Both the position numbers and the translations under genes were made by a program. Positions 8,407-15,957 of a DNA stretch of 36,696 nucleotides are shown here, piece by piece. The notes under the pieces are model-generated. The model saw only the letters and a list, made by a program, of their open reading frames with translations. It had not been told where the DNA came from and ran no database searches. Source of the stretch: Saprospiraceae bacterium (lineage in GTDB: Bacteria; Bacteroidota; Bacteroidia; Chitinophagales; Saprospiraceae); assembly GCA_029263015.1 (NCBI GenBank), contig JAJCYI010000012.1:1-36696 (forward strand), written 5' to 3'. The first letter of the stretch is position 1, and every line of letters begins with the position of its first letter.

Positions 8407-9183
8407 CTAAATATTATTCAATATCAACTCCGCCAAATCATATACCATCACAGATTCCTGTTTTTCTTTTGCTGTCACGCCGTCTGTCATCATTGTCATG
8501 CAGAACGGGCAATTTACCGCCACAATTTCAGCTCCAGTTCCGAGTGCTTCCTCTACCCTTTCCGTATTGATGCGCTTGTCGCCAGGCTCATCCTCCTTCC
8601 ACATTTGTGCCCCGCCAGCACCACAGCACAACCCGTTGGTGCGGCAGCGTTTCATTTCAACCAAATCTGCGTCGAGGGAAGAAAGCAGGCTGCGGGGCGC
8701 TTCATATACATCATTTGCACGACCCAGGTAACACGAGTCGTGATAGGTTATTTTTTTTCCTTTAAAATTCCCACCTTCGATTTTCAACCGTCCTTCGGCC
8801 AATAGGCCCTGTAGGAACTGGGTGTGGTGCACCACTTCGTAATTCCCTCCAAGTTCGGGGTATTCATTTTTGATCACATTGAAACAATGCGGGCAGGCCG
8901 TGACGATTTTTTTGACTTCGTACATGTTCAGCACAGCCACGTTTTGTTGCGCCAACATTTGGAACAAAAACTCATTGCCAGCACGCCGTGCAGGATCACC
9001 GGTACAACTTTCCTCCTGCCCTAAAATGGCAAAATCCACTCCTGCTTTTTGCAGGAGCTTGGAAAAAGCAATGGTGACTCTTTGAGCACGGTCATCGAAA
9101 CTGCCAGCACAGCCGACCCAAAAAAGGACTTCGGGCTGGCGGCCTTCGGCGGCGAGTTCGGCCATTGTTGGAATGTGGGACAT
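8407..9183 (-). CDS. HdrB-like (Fe-S)-binding protein with two CCG domains
   Basis: This 258-residue soluble subunit is of the heterodisulfide-reductase B / LutA-like type and carries a non-cubane or cubane Fe-S centre in two CCG domains. The first repeat is FWVGCAGSFDDRAQ, then ESCTGDPARRAGNE and ACPHCFNVIKNEYP. The second is HDSCYLGRANDVYEAPR, GLCCGAGGAQMW and NCPFCMTMM. I chose the ATG at 9183 (MSHIPTM...), because the longer reading frame to 9258 overlaps the upstream gene and starts with low-complexity residues encoded by a TTGTTGA tandem repeat. The gene follows the membrane ferredoxin-like subunit on the same strand, so the two probably form one quinone- or thiol-linked electron-transfer complex. 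The natural substrate cannot be deduced from sequence. Confidence 0.85.
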   Translation of the reverse strand: MSHIPTMAELAAEGRQPEVLFWVGCAGSFDDRAQRVTIAFSKLLQKAGVDFAILGQEESCTGDPARRAGNEFLFQMLAQQNVAVLNMYEVKKIVTACPHCFNVIKNEYPELGGNYEVVHHTQFLQGLLAEGRLKIEGGNFKGKKITYHDSCYLGRANDVYEAPRSLLSSLDADLVEMKRCRTNGLCCGAGGAQMWKEDEPGDKRINTERVEEALGTGAEIVAVNCPFCMTMMTDGVTAKEKQESVMVYDLAELILNNI

Positions 9184-9235
9184 ATTATTGTTGATTGTTG
9201 ATTGCTGTGCGTTGCTTTTGGGCTGTGCCGTTTTT

Positions 9236-10597
9236 TCACACCTGCGACTTCCAGGCATCTCGCTCTGTTGATACTGCCCAAGCAGCTTGGCTGTTTTCCA
9301 TACTGTTGAACAATGGCAGCCAATCTGAAGGACCAGCCGATTCCATCAGTATTTCATAGCGACGCAATTGTAAAATAATATCCAATGGGTTTATCAATAC
9401 AGGACATGCTTCCACGCAGGCATTACAAGTGGTACAGGCATGTATTTCTTCCCGGCTGATGTAATCGAAGAGGGACTTTCCGTCAGCGTAGTTCTCTTTC
9501 GATAAAACAACGTCCTCTCCTCTTTTTTCTTCACCTATAAAATCAAGGTTGCCGGTGTCAATATTGTTTCCGATCTCTTCTGCCCGGTCACGCACATCCA
9601 TCATGATTTTTCGTGGCGACAGCTTTTTTCCAGTGAGATTGGCAGGACAAACGGAGGTACATCGACCGCATTCAGTACAAGTAAAAGCATCCATCACGTT
9701 TTTCCAGCTTAGGCTTGTCACGTCATTCCCTCCAAAAAAAAGTTCTTCTTCCTCACTTCCCGCAGAGTCCTCAATTGCCGATTCATCCATCATACTGGCA
9801 ACTTCTTGCTGGATTCTCGATATGTTCGACATTTGCCCTTTCGGGGTTTGTTTCGCAAAATAAGTGTTTGGGAAAGCAAGCAATATGTGCAGGTGCTTTG
9901 ACTTTGGCAGATAATTTAAAAAACCAAAGACCACGAGTAAATGAAGCCACCAACCAAATCGCTCAATGCCTATCAGTGTGGTATCACCCAATCCACTAAA
10001 CAAGGCCGGTCCCAACCAACTGCTCACCGCAAACGCACCCGTCTGATGATAATGAGCAGCTCCCATTTCTTGCAGCACCCTATCCGCCCCGTTCATACTG
10101 AAAATGCCGATCAGCAAGAGTATTTCAAGATATAAAATAATGTTCCCGTCAAGAGTCGGCCAGCCTTTCATTTCGGGTTTGTGGAAACGGGGGACCTTAA
10201 GCAAGTTCCTCCGGGCAAGAAAGACAAAAGTGGCAATAAAAGCCAGTACACTCAAAATTTCTATCACACTGATAATGAGCGTATAAAACCCTCCAAGTAC
10301 CGGAGCAAAAAAGCGGTGACTACCTGAAAACCCATCGATCAGAATTTCTATCAATTCTATTTGAGTAAACAGAAAAGCAACGTAAATAAAGAGGTGGAAA
10401 ATTGCAGGAATAAAGCGTTTGAACATCTTCTTTTGGCCGAATGCGATGAGCAACACATTTCGCCAACGCTGGGCCGGATCACCTTGCAGGTCTTCCTCTT
10501 TGCCCAACAGGATATTCCGCCTTATTTTCATAAATTGCCGCCCTGCATAGCCAAAAGCAACGATGGTAACTATTGCAAAAAGAATGGGTTGAAGCAT
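9236..10597 (-). CDS. Membrane 4Fe-4S dicluster ferredoxin-like (HdrC/DsrK-associated) oxidoreductase subunit
   Basis: The 453-residue protein starts with about five or six membrane helices (roughly residues 4-22, 60-85, 100-128, 150-168 and 215-230). It ends with a cytosolic double [4Fe-4S] ferredoxin domain: CTECGRCTSVCP at 307-318 and CTTCNACVEACP at 388-399. The membrane part resembles the NarI/cytochrome-b-like half of fused HdrC-type Fe-S oxidoreductases found beside HdrB-like proteins. The next gene on the same strand (8407-9183) encodes that partner, so this pair is likely one complex moving electrons between a quinone pool and a soluble acceptor. A repeat element (10625-10783) begins 27 bp upstream of the start and must contain or displace the promoter. 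Confidence 0.85.
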   Translation of the reverse strand: MLQPILFAIVTIVAFGYAGRQFMKIRRNILLGKEEDLQGDPAQRWRNVLLIAFGQKKMFKRFIPAIFHLFIYVAFLFTQIELIEILIDGFSGSHRFFAPVLGGFYTLIISVIEILSVLAFIATFVFLARRNLLKVPRFHKPEMKGWPTLDGNIILYLEILLLIGIFSMNGADRVLQEMGAAHYHQTGAFAVSSWLGPALFSGLGDTTLIGIERFGWWLHLLVVFGFLNYLPKSKHLHILLAFPNTYFAKQTPKGQMSNISRIQQEVASMMDESAIEDSAGSEEEELFFGGNDVTSLSWKNVMDAFTCTECGRCTSVCPANLTGKKLSPRKIMMDVRDRAEEIGNNIDTGNLDFIGEEKRGEDVVLSKENYADGKSLFDYISREEIHACTTCNACVEACPVLINPLDIILQLRRYEILMESAGPSDWLPLFNSMENSQAAWAVSTERDAWKSQV

Positions 10598-10624
10598 ATT
10601 CTGTAAACCTTTTGGACCACCAAT

Positions 10625-10783
10625 GGAACGGTGACTAAATAAATTTACCTTTTTGACTGCTTCTTTTACCCTTATTTCTTTCTTTAAAATCAGTCACATT
10701 ATCAACATTACTCCTTCTTTTAAAGAAATCCTAAGACCAAAATAACCGACCCAAAGAATGTAAGTTTATTTAATCACCGTTCC
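10625..10783. repeat. Fold-back element, family 2, copy X
   Basis: Terminal inverted repeats of 24 bp (10625-10648 and 10760-10783) differ at two positions. Read on the minus strand, the interior aligns over about 100 bp with the element at 15520-15684, including the shared blocks TTTAAAAG, GTTGATA, GACTGATTTTAAAG and TAAGGG. It starts 27 bp upstream of the 9236-10597 gene. Confidence 0.85.
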
Positions 10784-10868
10784 TACGCTATTTCGAAAAG
10801 AGTTGGGTGGACTTATCGGTAAATTTCTAATTTGGCGAAAAATACGACAACTGTAACGAATTTAGCAA

Positions 10869-11705
10869 ATGTCTGATGGAAAGCTTGACATATCCAGCCA
10901 TTTGAATGAGCACACCTATCCAAGGTTCTTGCTCAATCATCCTCAATTGATCCACTTTTTATATTGGTGGAACGGCCTAATCCTGCAACGCAACTGGGTA
11001 GTCAAAAAGAAATTGAAAGAGGAATTGTCGAAACTCTCAAGCGTCCATATAATAGATGCAGGATGCGGCGAAGGCATGCATTTGTTCCCTTTTGCCAAAC
11101 GTTTTCACAACCTGCAATTCACTGGAATTGACAAGAATGAAAACCATCTATCATTTTGTAAAAATTATATCGGAAAAGCTGGGTTGAAGAATCTCTCCGT
11201 TTATTTCCATGACATTGAAAAGCCAATATCCGAGCCACTAGCAGATATGGTGATTTGCATTGGTTCGTTGCAATATATCCAGAAGGATCAAACCGTCATT
11301 GATAATTTTTATAACACATTAAAAAGAAAGGGAAAAGCAGTGATTTATGTACCCATCAACGGTAAAACAATATTGCCGCTCTACCGTCACTTTTTTACCA
11401 AATCAAACCATTATGAAAAAAGCCAAAACCGAATAAGGGTTTATCAAAAGGAAGAAATAAAGGAGAAGTTGACCACTGCTGGTTTTGCAATTGAAAGTAT
11501 TTTTTACACTTATGGAACCATTGGCATTATCGCCCATGAAATTTATTCATTGCTATTGATGGGGCTGGGAAGTGGAAGATGGTTTTCGTGGATTTTTGGT
11601 TTTCTATTGAGTGGATTATTTCCTATTATTTTGCTTTTGAAAATGATCGATTATTTGGAAAAAAAAAATAATGGAAACGGAATGCTTATAATTGCAAATA
11701 AGTAG
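10869..11705 (+). CDS. Class I SAM-dependent methyltransferase
   Basis: This 278-residue protein has a Rossmann-type SAM-binding core: motif I VHIIDAGCGEGMHL (about 57-70), the acidic end of beta-2 in FTGIDKNENHL (about 80-90), and ADMVICIGSLQYI (about 120-132) as motif IV. A C-terminal hydrophobic stretch of about 40 residues (near 225-262) may anchor it to the membrane, which is unusual for a small-molecule methyltransferase and would suit a lipid or isoprenoid substrate. That is inference only. It stands alone between two repeat elements. Its last Lys codon and TAG stop coincide with the first six bases of the repeat at 11700, so the native C terminus may have been altered. Confidence 0.8.
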   Translation: MSDGKLDISSHLNEHTYPRFLLNHPQLIHFLYWWNGLILQRNWVVKKKLKEELSKLSSVHIIDAGCGEGMHLFPFAKRFHNLQFTGIDKNENHLSFCKNYIGKAGLKNLSVYFHDIEKPISEPLADMVICIGSLQYIQKDQTVIDNFYNTLKRKGKAVIYVPINGKTILPLYRHFFTKSNHYEKSQNRIRVYQKEEIKEKLTTAGFAIESIFYTYGTIGIIAHEIYSLLLMGLGSGRWFSWIFGFLLSGLFPIILLLKMIDYLEKKNNGNGMLIIANK

Positions 11706-11879
11706 TCGAGTTTAAATAGTTTCCAGTTTTTAGCGAGTTGATTCCTGCCTGCCGGCAGGCAGGTTTTTGAAGAGCAAGGCAAAAATTATTAGCATAGCCA
11801 AGCTACGTTCAAAATTTTTAACACAGCTATTCGGAAAAAGCAGCCGATAAAAGCGGAAAGTATTTAAACTCGACTACTT
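11700..11879. repeat. Fold-back element, family 1, copy A
   Basis: Terminal inverted repeats of 25 bp (11700-11724 and 11855-11879) differ at one position. The interior from about 11773 to 11852 aligns with the reverse complement of 36557-36696, sharing AAGGCAAAAA, ATTAGCATAGCCA, AGCTACG, TTTTTAACA and CGGAAAAAG. It carries a 20-bp palindrome (11744-11763) that the other copy lacks. Confidence 0.85.
11744..11763. repeat. Perfect palindrome CCTGCCTGCCGGCAGGCAGG
   Basis: This 20-bp self-complementary sequence sits inside element 11700-11879. A close relative is at 34720-34735. Such sequences are recurrent in Bacteroidetes and related genomes, where they often translate as PAGRQ. Relative to the second family copy it looks like a nested insertion of about 20 bp. 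Confidence 0.85.
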
Positions 11880-11925
11880 TAATGATAGGGCGGTTAATGA
11901 GTGAACAATGTGAGCCATTATAAAT

Positions 11926-11961
11926 CAAAGGTGACACCTTTCCGAAAAGGTGTCACCTTTG
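11926..11961. repeat. Nested hairpin, GGTGACACC type
   Basis: Arms of 16 bp (11926-11941 and 11946-11961) pair perfectly around a 4-nt loop, and each arm is itself palindromic around a single base. The same unit recurs at 34937-34969. It lies 60 bp upstream of the TIR gene start and could terminate upstream transcription or regulate that gene. Confidence 0.9.
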
Positions 11962-12021
11962 GCTTCCCTTTACAATTTGGTTTGAAGATTTCCATTTTTA
12001 ATTAATAGCACACCAACTACC

Positions 12022-12858
12022 ATGTCAAAACAAGACATTATCAACCTGATAAACGAAAGCAACATCGACCTGGCCATAAAAGCCATGCTCAAAGCTATGT
12101 CGAATGACAATGCTATCATTATCCAGTCGTCCCGTTGGAATGGTTTACAGAAAGATATTGATGCCGGAGCGTTGCCCAATGATTTCATACAATTGACGAA
12201 AAACCAAATCAGGAACGCCCTGATTAATCTGGCGCAGCGGTTGCCCGAAGACTTGGTAGTTGATGGTATGGAAGCACCCAAAAGTAGTGGAGAGGTTTCA
12301 CCTTCTGGAAATAAGCCAACGGTTTTCATTTCGTATAATCACAAGGATCAAGCTCAGGCGATAAAGGTTAAATCCTTTTTTGAAAAAAACGCAATCCCTA
12401 TATTAATTGACATTGATGAAATGGACGCTGGCGAAGACATCAAAGAGTTTATCGAAAGGTGCATCCGGAAAAGCAAGGTAACTTTGTCACTCGTATCCAC
12501 CAATAGTTTGCTATCAGGATGGGTGGGCATGGAATCCGTTTTGACCTTGATCGGCGAAGGGATCGCCGACAAACAGTTCATTGCCTGTGCCCTGGAAAAT
12601 GAATTTTTTGATATTTCTTTTATGCGGAAAGCTATTGAGCAGATCAATAAAAATATCAAAAAAATTGACGAGGAAATAAAATGGCGGATCGAGAATGGCG
12701 TCGGCATTGAAGATGTTACGAATGAAAAATCCCGGAATAACGACCTTAAATCCAAGTTGCCTTCAATAATCGCAAATTTGAAAAACCGCCTTACCATTGA
12801 CATCAGCGGTGATAATTTTGATGGAGGGATGCAGCGTATCTTGGAGACGATTACTTGA
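12022..12858 (+). CDS. EAD11-like plus TIR domain protein, predicted conflict effector
   Basis: This 278-residue protein has an N-terminal helical domain (1-78) of the effector-associated EAD11 type (IIIQSSRWNGLQKDIDAGAL, then NQIRNALINLAQRL). A linker and a TIR domain (about 98-260) follow. TIR strand A is TVFISYNHKDQ (100-110). The BB-loop region is LIDIDEMDAGEDIKEFI. The probable NADase glutamate is E171 in LLSGWVGMESV, the usual W...E position. Bacterial TIR domains of this kind cleave NAD+ or make cyclic ADP-ribose variants. No sensor or ATPase domain is fused, so activation presumably comes through the EAD. An EAD of the same type occurs in the iSTAND-like protein at 7164-8240, about 3.8 kb away. 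The gene is monocistronic and has a nested hairpin upstream. Confidence 0.85.
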   Translation: MSKQDIINLINESNIDLAIKAMLKAMSNDNAIIIQSSRWNGLQKDIDAGALPNDFIQLTKNQIRNALINLAQRLPEDLVVDGMEAPKSSGEVSPSGNKPTVFISYNHKDQAQAIKVKSFFEKNAIPILIDIDEMDAGEDIKEFIERCIRKSKVTLSLVSTNSLLSGWVGMESVLTLIGEGIADKQFIACALENEFFDISFMRKAIEQINKNIKKIDEEIKWRIENGVGIEDVTNEKSRNNDLKSKLPSIIANLKNRLTIDISGDNFDGGMQRILETIT

Positions 12859-12898
12859 TTGATGATTTATTGTCCCTATCAATCATAATTCATCAATC
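12857..12898. terminator. Hairpin between convergent genes
   Basis: GATTGATGA near 12857-12865 is complementary to TCATCAATC at 12890-12898. An inner partly complementary stretch (GATTTAT against ATAATTC) adds to it. It overlaps both stop codons of the convergent TIR and DUF6438 genes, so a shared bidirectional terminator is likely. Confidence 0.5.
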
Positions 12899-13432
12899 CC
12901 TGGCCGAAGCCTTCCACACCAATCGTTCGATCATCCCCTCCAAATATTGTTCAAATTCTGCCAATTTCTCTGGGCCATCGTGGGTGTTTTTAATGGTTTT
13001 TTCCATGTCCCCAACGCGAATGTAGGTGATCGTTGATGGGAGGTCAGCCACTTTATATTTAACAGGATATTCACCGTAAAAATCAAAATAGCCAACTTCA
13101 AAAGCTTTGTCCCTGATGTCTTTTAATACTTTTCCTTCCAACTGTGCCTCATGCCAACCCATGCGGTCAACGTTCATTTTACCATGCCAGGTAGCCGTGT
13201 TGTCGGAGTAAAATTTCACCTGATAAACCGGGCATTTTCCAAAACATGCTGTTTTCTGATAACCGACAACCTGATATGCCTTTTCCGGCTCAACTTCCGG
13301 TTCATTTGTTGTTGGAGACTCAGTTGTGGGTTTTGTTGTTTCGTCAATAGGGTTTTGAGCTTTCTTTTGATTACAAGAAACAAGAGCAGCTATTGTTATG
13401 ATGGTGAGGAAAATATATATTGTGGTTTTCAT
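12893..13432 (-). CDS. DUF6438-type lipoprotein
   Basis: This 179-residue predicted lipoprotein has an N-terminal hydrophobic stretch followed by the lipobox LVSC (Cys20). A Pro/Thr/Glu-rich linker covers about 25-55, and a single domain follows. That domain opens with ACFGKCPVYQVKFYSDNTA, the hallmark of DUF6438, a Bacteroidetes family of unknown role. The lipobox is followed by Asn-Gln rather than an obvious surface-export signal. It is monocistronic, convergent with the TIR gene and upstream of nothing obvious. The element at 13439-13579 separates it from yidC. No catalytic residues can be assigned. The paired Cys in CFGKC may be a disulfide. Confidence 0.8.
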   Translation of the reverse strand: MKTTIYIFLTIITIAALVSCNQKKAQNPIDETTKPTTESPTTNEPEVEPEKAYQVVGYQKTACFGKCPVYQVKFYSDNTATWHGKMNVDRMGWHEAQLEGKVLKDIRDKAFEVGYFDFYGEYPVKYKVADLPSTITYIRVGDMEKTIKNTHDGPEKLAEFEQYLEGMIERLVWKASARD

Positions 13433-13438
13433 TATTTG

Positions 13439-13579
13439 GTGATTAGTGATTAGTTGTACACTTCTGAATTGGTTGACATAATAAAATCATTATTACAAAG
13501 AGCCATCATGTAAATACCTGGAAGAAATTATTACCAATAGCCAATTTCAATTTTCTCAGCCCAACTCATCACTCATCAC
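13439..13579. repeat. Intergenic segment bounded by inverted heptad repeats
   Basis: Arms 13439-13456 and 13562-13579 are 18 bp with two mismatches. Both are made of 7-bp units (GTGATTA and CATCACT). The interior of about 105 bp holds no gene. The element fills the gap between the lipoprotein gene start and the yidC stop. Confidence 0.8.
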
Positions 13580-13589
13580 TCAAAATTCA

Positions 13590-15506
13590 TCACTTCTTCC
13601 TCGATTTGGCAGCTTCGCGTTGAGCGGCCAATGCTTGTTGTTGTTTCAAGGCGTCCTCCATCCTACTGCCGAAACCACCCTTCTTTTTGGGTTTCTTTTT
13701 ATGGGCTTCCAGCTTGGCTCTTATTTTATCATGATCTATGATAATGTTCTTGGTAATCAGCGTTTGTGCTATATTGAATGTATTACTGAACACCAGGTAG
13801 CAAGTAAGCCCGGAAGCAAAACTATTAAAGAAGAAAAGGAAAAATATAGGCATGATGAATTGCATGTATTTCATCATTTGGGCATTCGCCCCACCCATGT
13901 TCCCCATGTCCATCTGCTGCATATTATAATAGGTGTAGATCAACGTAGTGATGACCCACAGCAGGGTGAACAGGCTAAGATGGCTTTGATCTGTAAAAGG
14001 AATGGTAAATGGTAGCCAGAAAGCCGCATCATAACTGGAAAGATCGGTGGCCCAAAGGAAGCCCTCTTGCCTAAATTCAATGGAGGCAGGGAAAAACCGG
14101 TAAAGTGCAAACCACACCGGCATTTGTAAAACGACCGGCATACACCCACCTAGCGGGTTCACGCCAAATTCCCGGTACATCTTCATGGTTTCCATCTGCA
14201 CTTGGCTCTGGTCGCCTTTTAGTTTTTCCTTTAAAGAGGCAAGCCGTGGTTTTAATGCTGCCATTTTTGCTTGCGAATGCAGCATTTTATAGGTCAGTGG
14301 ATATAAAACCAGTTTCACGATAAGGGTTAAAAACAAGATCACAATCCCTTTCACACCAATGAATGAGGAGAGAAAATCGAACAACGGACGTATGATCCAG
14401 CGATTGGCAGTCCCAATTATGCTCTTCCCGAATGGCACGATGTATTCCAGCTCATTGTCGTAAGCCGCCAATGTTTCATAATCTTTTGGCCCCAAATACA
14501 TTTCCATGTTAAATGTCTCCTGATCGGCGGGAACCAGTAGCGTAGATTGCAGGATCTTTAGGTCTGGATTGTCCTTCCGTTTATCAGATTCAAATACCTT
14601 TGTTTCAAATATCCCACCTTTGAAAGGCTTGTCTTTTGCCAATAAAATGCTGGCGAAAAATTGGTTGGAATGCGCCATCCATTCAATTGGGTCTGCATCC
14701 AATTCGTCCTTGTCTTCCTGCATACAGTTGCAATAGTCGTAGTCTTCGTCCACAGGTTTGTAATAGATGGAAGAATAAGTATGCTCATATTTATAATTCA
14801 GTTCCAAACGATCAAGATAGTCCAGCCAGTTTAGTTCCACTGTTCCATTTGGCGTATTCAACACACTCCCAAGACCAGAAAAACGAACAGAATAATCAAC
14901 TGCGTAGCTCTCAGGTTTCAACGTGTAAACCTGCTCAAAATATTTGCCAGGGCCAGCACTGGCCTTAAAAGAAATGGAATTGCCCGAAACCCTCGGCTCG
15001 AAAAATAAATCTTGGGAACTGATTTTGCCTTTGGCGGCATTCGCAACTGGAAGGAGATATTCAAAGCGGTTTTTTTCGTCTCCCAACAAATTCAGTGGAA
15101 TTTTGCGCTCTTCATGGCTGGAATCACGTTCGACCTTGAAATGTTTTTTCAAAAGGACATCTTTGATCCGCCCTCCTTTGCTGGTAAATGTAATCTTCAA
15201 TAAATCATTTTCCAGTACTTCCGTCTCCTCTTCACCCTTGGCAGAAGCCGCAAAGGCACCGTACTGAAGTTCTAAAAGAACATCTTGTTTCGCTGAATCC
15301 TGGGAATCGGATTCTGTTGTAGTTTCAGCTGTGACTGGAGTCGTAACTACTTGTTTTTCAGGTACTTGCTGTTGAATCAGGGCGATTGAATCTTGAATGC
15401 GTTGTTCCTCTTCAATCTTTTCCTGCGCATCTGGAGCCATGGTCATGTTCCAGACCATGAGAATGCCAAATATTAATATAAATCCGGTGATGGTATTTTT
15501 GTCCAT
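13590..15506 (-). CDS. yidC: Membrane protein insertase YidC
   Basis: This 638-residue Oxa1/YidC/Alb3 insertase folds proteins into the inner membrane, with or without SecYEG. An N-terminal membrane anchor (5-22) is followed by a large periplasmic beta-super-sandwich domain (about 80-350). The conserved five-helix core spans about 370-590, with PLTYKMLHSQAKMAALKPRL as the C1 cytoplasmic loop and GVNPLGGCMPVVLQMPVWFALYRFFP as the next conserved block. The very basic C-terminal tail (about 600-638, KKPKKKGG and AAKSRKK) is typical of ribosome-binding Bacteroidetes YidC. Start is the ATG at 15506. The element 15520-15684 lies 13 bp upstream of the start codon, so the promoter must be inside or beyond it. 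The pyrG gene that often accompanies yidC is not beside it. Confidence 0.97.
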   Translation of the reverse strand: MDKNTITGFILIFGILMVWNMTMAPDAQEKIEEEQRIQDSIALIQQQVPEKQVVTTPVTAETTTESDSQDSAKQDVLLELQYGAFAASAKGEEETEVLENDLLKITFTSKGGRIKDVLLKKHFKVERDSSHEERKIPLNLLGDEKNRFEYLLPVANAAKGKISSQDLFFEPRVSGNSISFKASAGPGKYFEQVYTLKPESYAVDYSVRFSGLGSVLNTPNGTVELNWLDYLDRLELNYKYEHTYSSIYYKPVDEDYDYCNCMQEDKDELDADPIEWMAHSNQFFASILLAKDKPFKGGIFETKVFESDKRKDNPDLKILQSTLLVPADQETFNMEMYLGPKDYETLAAYDNELEYIVPFGKSIIGTANRWIIRPLFDFLSSFIGVKGIVILFLTLIVKLVLYPLTYKMLHSQAKMAALKPRLASLKEKLKGDQSQVQMETMKMYREFGVNPLGGCMPVVLQMPVWFALYRFFPASIEFRQEGFLWATDLSSYDAAFWLPFTIPFTDQSHLSLFTLLWVITTLIYTYYNMQQMDMGNMGGANAQMMKYMQFIMPIFFLFFFNSFASGLTCYLVFSNTFNIAQTLITKNIIIDHDKIRAKLEAHKKKPKKKGGFGSRMEDALKQQQALAAQREAAKSRKK

Positions 15507-15519
15507 TCTTGTTTTTTAC

Positions 15520-15684
15520 TTAAGTAGCGGCCAAAGAATAAGTTCACGATTTAATAGTGATTCTTTTAGCCGTAGTTTTCCTTTAAAAGGAAGAGTATTG
15601 TTGATACTATGACTGATTTTAAAGAGAAAGTAAGGGCAATAGAATCAGTATAAAATGGGAGGTTATTTTTTGACCGTTACTTAA
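15520..15684. repeat. Fold-back element, family 2, copy Y
   Basis: Terminal inverted repeats of 21 bp (15520-15540 and 15664-15684) differ at three positions, all transitions. The interior matches the reverse complement of 10625-10783 over about 100 bp. Copy Y points away from yidC while copy X points toward its gene, so the two do not act simply as oriented promoters. Confidence 0.85.
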
Positions 15685-15780
15685 TCTGTTAAAATCGGCT
15701 GCAAAGGTATGTTTTTCCCAATTACCAAAATGCTTGTATGGACGTTCGTACAGAATTGTTAGAGGAAGGAAACACAGGGG

Positions 15781-15825
15781 CACAAAAAAGGCACAGCAAA
15801 TTTGCTGTGCCTTCACGTTTTTGTG
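15781..15825. repeat. 26-bp perfect palindrome within an outer stem
   Basis: Bases 15788-15813 are a perfect palindrome with no loop (AAGGCACAGCAAA and its complement). An outer stem CACAAAAA (15781-15788) pairs with TTTTTGTG (15818-15825). It lies in the promoter region of the DNA-glycosylase gene, and no coding sequence is nearby between 15684 and 15958. Confidence 0.85.
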
Positions 15826-15957
15826 TTTAATAGTATGTTGTAATTTCATTTGAGCAAAAATCAGTCCCGACTAGTCACGGGGTTAAGTTTTTTTATAAAA
15901 TTGCCCTGCGATTTAGTCAGCGTGCCTTTGAAAGAACTTTTGAATAAAAAGAATACC

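Noticed and set aside
15850-15957. TTG-initiated N-terminal extension of the DNA glycosylase gene
   Set aside because: The 36 extra residues are not family-like, and ATG 15958 fits better.
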